In this document: positions 16,545 through 18,573 of the stretch, piece by piece
Numbering within the stretch: position 1 is the stretch's first letter
Layout of the letters: the number at the start of each line of letters is the position of its first letter
Notes under the pieces: model-generated
What the model was told of the DNA's origin: nothing
Databases searched by the model: none
The model's input: only the letters and a program-made list of their open reading frames with translations
Translations under genes and position numbers: made by a program
NCBI GenBank assembly: GCA_042091375.1
Contig: JBELHO010000062.1
Coordinates: 1-18,573, forward strand
DNA length: 18,573 nt
From: JBELHO01 sp042091375
GTDB taxonomy: Bacteria; Pseudomonadota; Gammaproteobacteria; Enterobacterales; Alteromonadaceae
Direction of reading: 5' to 3'

Positions 16545-17375
16545 TTGATAGCTAAATTACTCACAGCTAAATTGTTTTCTCGTCAGGCAATGCTGGACGA
16601 CAACACTCGGCAATGGCTATATGACACCTTCACTTGGGCCATTTCAAATTTTGACGTTGAAATATTCTCGCAGAAAACGCAATTAGTGTTACCCAATAAC
16701 ACATTCTATCCAGGCTCAGTAAGCACTGTGCATCAAATGGCAAGCAATGTATTCAAGCACACAGTAAACTATGCAAATATGCAACATTGGCCATTAAAAT
16801 TACTCGAGCCCGAGCACTTTGTTGCTAGCAAACTACCGGTTTTACATGCCCCTAAAGAGCGACAAACCATGTTGCGCGGTGACATGCCTGTTGAGTTTTT
16901 CAATAGCAGTAGCGATTTGTTATCCTCGCCGCAAGCTGAGGTGATCAACATCAGTTATTTACCAAGTCAGGTAAATCAACCACAAGACTTAATTTCTAGT
17001 TTTGCCCAGCAACTTGCTACCTTACTGGTAATATATCATCCAACGCCACCGCCAGGCGGCAAAGAGTTTGTGCCACAAGCAATTGATGTTTTAGCCTGTG
17101 TTTTGGGTTTTGGGGTTATTTTTACTAATACCGCCTATCAATTTAGAGGCAGATGTGGTTCCTGTAATAACCCAGCAGCCAATCGCCAATCAGCGCTGCC
17201 AGAATACGAAATGTGCTATGCCTTGGCATTGTTTTGTTATTTAAAGCAGGTACCAGTCAGCACCGTGTTGCCGCAGTTAAAATCGCATTTACGCCGTAAC
17301 TACAAAAAAATGTACAAAGAAATAGCAAGCGACTTACCGCAATCAACAGAAGTGGCACTATTGGCTTTACTGTAA
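16545..17375 (+). CDS. Uncharacterised 276-residue protein with CGSC motif
   Basis: I do not recognise a named family. The protein looks soluble and globular, with no signal peptide or clear membrane helix. Visible blocks are WLYDTFTWAISNFDVEIF (24-41), LVLPNNTFYPGS (48-59), IYHPTPPPGG (163-172) and a mildly hydrophobic segment DVLACVLGFGVIFTNTA (181-197). Next is RGRCGSCNNP (201-210) with Cys204 and Cys207, then a helical tail LPEYEMCYALALFCYLKQV and LKSHLRRNYKKMYKEI. The CxxC pair could bind metal or be redox active, but no second pair is obvious. No HExxH or nucleotide-binding motif is seen. The start is TTG at 16545, chosen because AGGAG at 16531-16535 is well spaced. It is coupled to creA through that overlap, so a shared cell-envelope or housekeeping role is possible but unproven. 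Confidence 0.8.
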   Translation: MIAKLLTAKLFSRQAMLDDNTRQWLYDTFTWAISNFDVEIFSQKTQLVLPNNTFYPGSVSTVHQMASNVFKHTVNYANMQHWPLKLLEPEHFVASKLPVLHAPKERQTMLRGDMPVEFFNSSSDLLSSPQAEVINISYLPSQVNQPQDLISSFAQQLATLLVIYHPTPPPGGKEFVPQAIDVLACVLGFGVIFTNTAYQFRGRCGSCNNPAANRQSALPEYEMCYALALFCYLKQVPVSTVLPQLKSHLRRNYKKMYKEIASDLPQSTEVALLALL

Positions 17376-17376
17376 A

Positions 17377-17484
17377 ATGAACCGCTTAGGGAAATACTTC
17401 GATGAATGGCTCAATGTGCTGCAGTTCAATAATATTTTCATAAAGTTAGGTTTTTGTAGTGTTTTGGGTCTACAGTTAAAGTAA
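17377..17484 (+). CDS. Doubtful 35-residue small ORF
   Basis: An ATG one base after the stop of the CGSC protein opens 35 codons ending at TAA 17482-17484. The peptide begins MNRLGKYFDEWLNVLQFNN and has an amphipathic look with a hydrophobic C-terminal half. There is no ribosome-binding site of its own, so translation would depend on reinitiation after the upstream gene. It may be chance. It is listed because the region between the CGSC gene and the CBS gene holds nothing else recognisable. Confidence 0.2.
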   Translation: MNRLGKYFDEWLNVLQFNNIFIKLGFCSVLGLQLK

Positions 17485-17547
17485 AGGGTGAGGCGCAGCA
17501 ATTTTATAAATACTCATAAATTCAAAAATTCAAAAAAAGGAACACTC

Positions 17548-17967
17548 ATGGAATCAATACAGATCAAAGATCACATGAATAACTATCCAGTGACATTTAC
17601 CGAAGACATGGTGGTCGGAGAAGCGTCATTGCTATTTTTAAAAACCAAGCAAATAGGTGGTCCTGTTATTGATAAAGATAAAAAATTAGTCGGGTTTTTA
17701 TCAGAAAGTGACGTAATGAAAAAAATGCTACAAACCATTTATCACAATGAACACAACGCTGATGTTGCAGATTTAATGCGCAGAGATGTGCTGTCGGTAA
17801 AACCCTATGACAGCGTATTAGAACTCGCCCAAAGCATGCAAACCAACAAACCCAAAGTCTATCCTGTAGTCGATGACGATGGCAATTTGTTAGGTACTAT
17901 TTGTCGCAACGATGTTTTGCAAGCTTTAGACAAACACCTGCACTCTAGCTTTGCGGCGGGAAAATAG
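17548..17967 (+). CDS. Protein with two CBS domains
   Basis: This 139-residue protein is built almost entirely from a CBS pair (Bateman module). CBS1 covers about residues 8-60 (IKDHMNNYPVTFTEDMVV ... GGPVIDKDKKLVGFLSESDVMKKM). CBS2 covers about 76-130 (LMRRDVLSVKPYDSVLELA ... VYPVVDDDGNLLGTICRNDVLQAL). Such modules bind adenine nucleotides (AMP, ATP, SAM or NADH) and act as energy or ligand sensors, usually by controlling a partner. No effector domain is attached, so the partner is unknown. The reading frame stays open upstream to 17488, but the ATG at 17548 is preferred: AAGGA at 17537-17541 precedes it by 6 bases, and the longer version adds a low-complexity lysine/asparagine stretch. It appears to be a single-gene unit between two non-coding stretches. 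Confidence 0.92.
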   Translation: MESIQIKDHMNNYPVTFTEDMVVGEASLLFLKTKQIGGPVIDKDKKLVGFLSESDVMKKMLQTIYHNEHNADVADLMRRDVLSVKPYDSVLELAQSMQTNKPKVYPVVDDDGNLLGTICRNDVLQALDKHLHSSFAAGK

Positions 17968-17998
17968 CTCAGGTATTGTTACCACAGTGTTTATTATA

Positions 17999-18025
17999 AA
18001 TAGCTACTCTCTATCGATAGCTATT
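17999..18025 (+). other. Imperfectly placed hairpin after the CBS gene
   Basis: AATAGCTA (17999-18006) and TAGCTATT (18018-18025) are perfectly complementary 8-base arms around an 11-base loop. The stem is AT-rich and no run of T follows, so a factor-independent terminator is unlikely. The loop and right arm include the first CTATCGATAG palindrome. Confidence 0.4.
18011..18020. promoter_or_regulatory. Palindrome CTATCGATAG, copy 1 (candidate operator)
   Basis: This is a perfect 10-bp self-complementary sequence of the kind bound by homodimeric regulators. The same decamer recurs at 18091. I saw no other full copy in the window; single-mismatch relatives occur in coding sequence. Confidence 0.35.
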
Positions 18026-18090
18026 AATTGGCAACTAAGATAGTCAAAAATTTAATACATAACACAACATGTAAAGTTGATCTTGTTTAT

Positions 18091-18100
18091 CTATCGATAG
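18091..18100. promoter_or_regulatory. Palindrome CTATCGATAG, copy 2 (candidate operator)
   Basis: This copy is identical to copy 1 and starts exactly 80 bp downstream of it. It is flanked by GTTTA (18086-18090 area) and TAAAC a few bases beyond, which extends the dyad imperfectly. Confidence 0.35.
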
Positions 18101-18178
18101 TTTCAATCGTAAACGGCTATTATTCATTGGCAATAATTACTTAGCTAATCAATTTTATCGTGTTATCATCAGCTTATT

Positions 18179-18210
18179 CAACTATTCAACTATTCAACTA
18201 TTCAACTATT
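18179..18210 (+). repeat. Four perfect tandem copies of CAACTATT
   Basis: Four uninterrupted 8-bp units are preceded by a partial unit (TTATT) and followed directly by CGATTTATAC. The tract ends 88 bp before the ATG of the lipoprotein gene. A unit length of 8 is not a multiple of 3, which suits a non-coding tract that could vary by slipped-strand mispairing. Confidence 0.9.
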
Positions 18211-18298
18211 CGATTTATACAGATAGTTTACCTATAAAGTTGCAGTACGTTCCCTTAACTGCAATATATGGACAAGGATAAATTTAAGGATATGCCTC

Positions 18299-18573
18299 AT
18301 GCAAGCCCTCGTTAATGTGTTTTCATCTAAAATCACTATTATCATATTGTTGAGTTTTTTAGTGGCTTGTGGTGGCTCAGACAGTGAACCAACTCCACCA
18401 GTACCAGACACAAATGCGCCTGTTATTACCCTTAATGGTGAAGCTAATGTTACGTTATTTTTAAACGACAGTTATACCGAACAAGGTGCCACGGCAGTTG
18501 ATGACAGAGACGACAGTGTTGAGGTGGTTATCACTGGCAGTGTTGATACAAGTAATGTTGGCAATTATACCAT
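18299..18573 (+). CDS. Lipoprotein with DUF5011/Ig-like domain, 3' end outside the window
   Basis: The visible 91 residues start MQALVNVFSS, continue through a hydrophobic signal segment (ITIIILLSFL) and reach the lipobox L21-V22-A23-C24, followed by GGSDSEPTPPVPDTNAP, a short Pro/Thr linker typical of surface lipoproteins. Gly at +2 predicts outer-membrane sorting. The following residues (PVITLNGEANVTLFLNDSY, then TEQGATAVDDRDDSVEVVITG and VDTSNVGNYT) match the pattern of DUF5011-type immunoglobulin-like domains, which are often repeated in large secreted or surface proteins of marine bacteria. The ATG at 18299 has AAGGA at 18286-18290 with 8-base spacing. An ATG at 18292 gives only seven codons in another frame. 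The total size and any catalytic domain downstream cannot be seen. Confidence 0.85.
   Translation, partial: MQALVNVFSSKITIIILLSFLVACGGSDSEPTPPVPDTNAPVITLNGEANVTLFLNDSYTEQGATAVDDRDDSVEVVITGSVDTSNVGNYT

Larger units (their letters stand above)
17968..18298. other. 331-bp intergenic region between the CBS gene and the lipoprotein gene
   Basis: No credible gene is seen on either strand. The stretch is very AT-rich and holds a weak hairpin, two identical palindromes 80 bp apart, four copies of an octamer and an AT-rich possible promoter area near 18211-18240 (TATAAA at 18233-18238). It most likely carries the control region of the lipoprotein gene. Confidence 0.7.

Noticed and set aside
17518..17533. 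Two tandem AAATTCAA units before the CBS gene
   Set aside because: Only two copies in a very A-rich leader; likely to be chance.
17488..17547. CBS protein extended upstream
   Set aside because: The extension is a lysine/asparagine-rich low-complexity stretch, and a clear AAGGA site sits before ATG 17548.
17999..18025. Hairpin as a terminator of the CBS gene
   Set aside because: The stem is AT-rich with an 11-base loop and no T-run follows it.

Overview
This AT-rich window reads as chromosomal DNA of a marine gammaproteobacterium, most likely of the Alteromonadales (Colwellia, Thalassotalea or Pseudoalteromonas type). That placement is an inference from the uninterrupted recC-recB-recD order, the DUF3087 and DUF5062 neighbours, the A/T-rich codon use and the Q/N-rich proteins. 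No database search was possible. Almost every real gene lies on the plus strand and coding density is high up to about position 17.4 kb. I see no rRNA, tRNA, CRISPR array, transposase or integrase.

Region 1 (1-5896) is a tight six-gene operon cut by the left edge. It runs: deoxyribodipyrimidine photolyase (5' end missing), a SnoaL/NTF2-like protein, a short-chain dehydrogenase, an FAD-dependent NAD(P)-binding-type oxidoreductase, a DUF1365 protein and a cyclopropane-synthase-like SAM methyltransferase. This set pairs repair of light-damaged DNA with modification of membrane lipid acyl chains. It resembles the gene sets controlled by the singlet-oxygen-responsive sigma factor RpoE and anti-sigma factor ChrR in Rhodobacter, where a Cfa-like enzyme methylates phospholipid chains on the way to furan fatty acids. 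Two positions that bind bicarbonate in true cyclopropane synthases are changed in the methyltransferase here, which supports a non-cyclopropane product. The promoter lies outside the window.

Region 2 (5997-15097) encodes the complete RecBCD helicase-nuclease for double-strand-break repair as recC-recB-recD. The genes overlap by 4 bp or abut with 0 bp, and the ptrA gene that separates recC from recB in E. coli is absent. recC starts with TTG. recD carries an in-frame triplicated 15-bp repeat coding for a Q/N-rich linker.

Region 3 (15132-17375) is a run of small conserved genes: a DUF3087 membrane protein, a DUF5062 protein, a CreA-family protein that here has a lipoprotein signal, and an uncharacterised 276-residue protein with a CGSC motif and a TTG start. 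A doubtful 35-codon ORF follows.

Region 4 (17376-18573) holds a two-CBS-domain protein and then a 331-bp intergenic stretch. This stretch contains two copies of the palindrome CTATCGATAG exactly 80 bp apart, a weak hairpin, and four perfect tandem copies of the octamer CAACTATT. It leads into a lipoprotein with a DUF5011-like Ig-fold domain that runs off the right edge.

I found no clear new defence or mobile system. The best leads are the photolyase/lipid operon with its atypical methyltransferase, and the repeat-rich region upstream of the lipoprotein.
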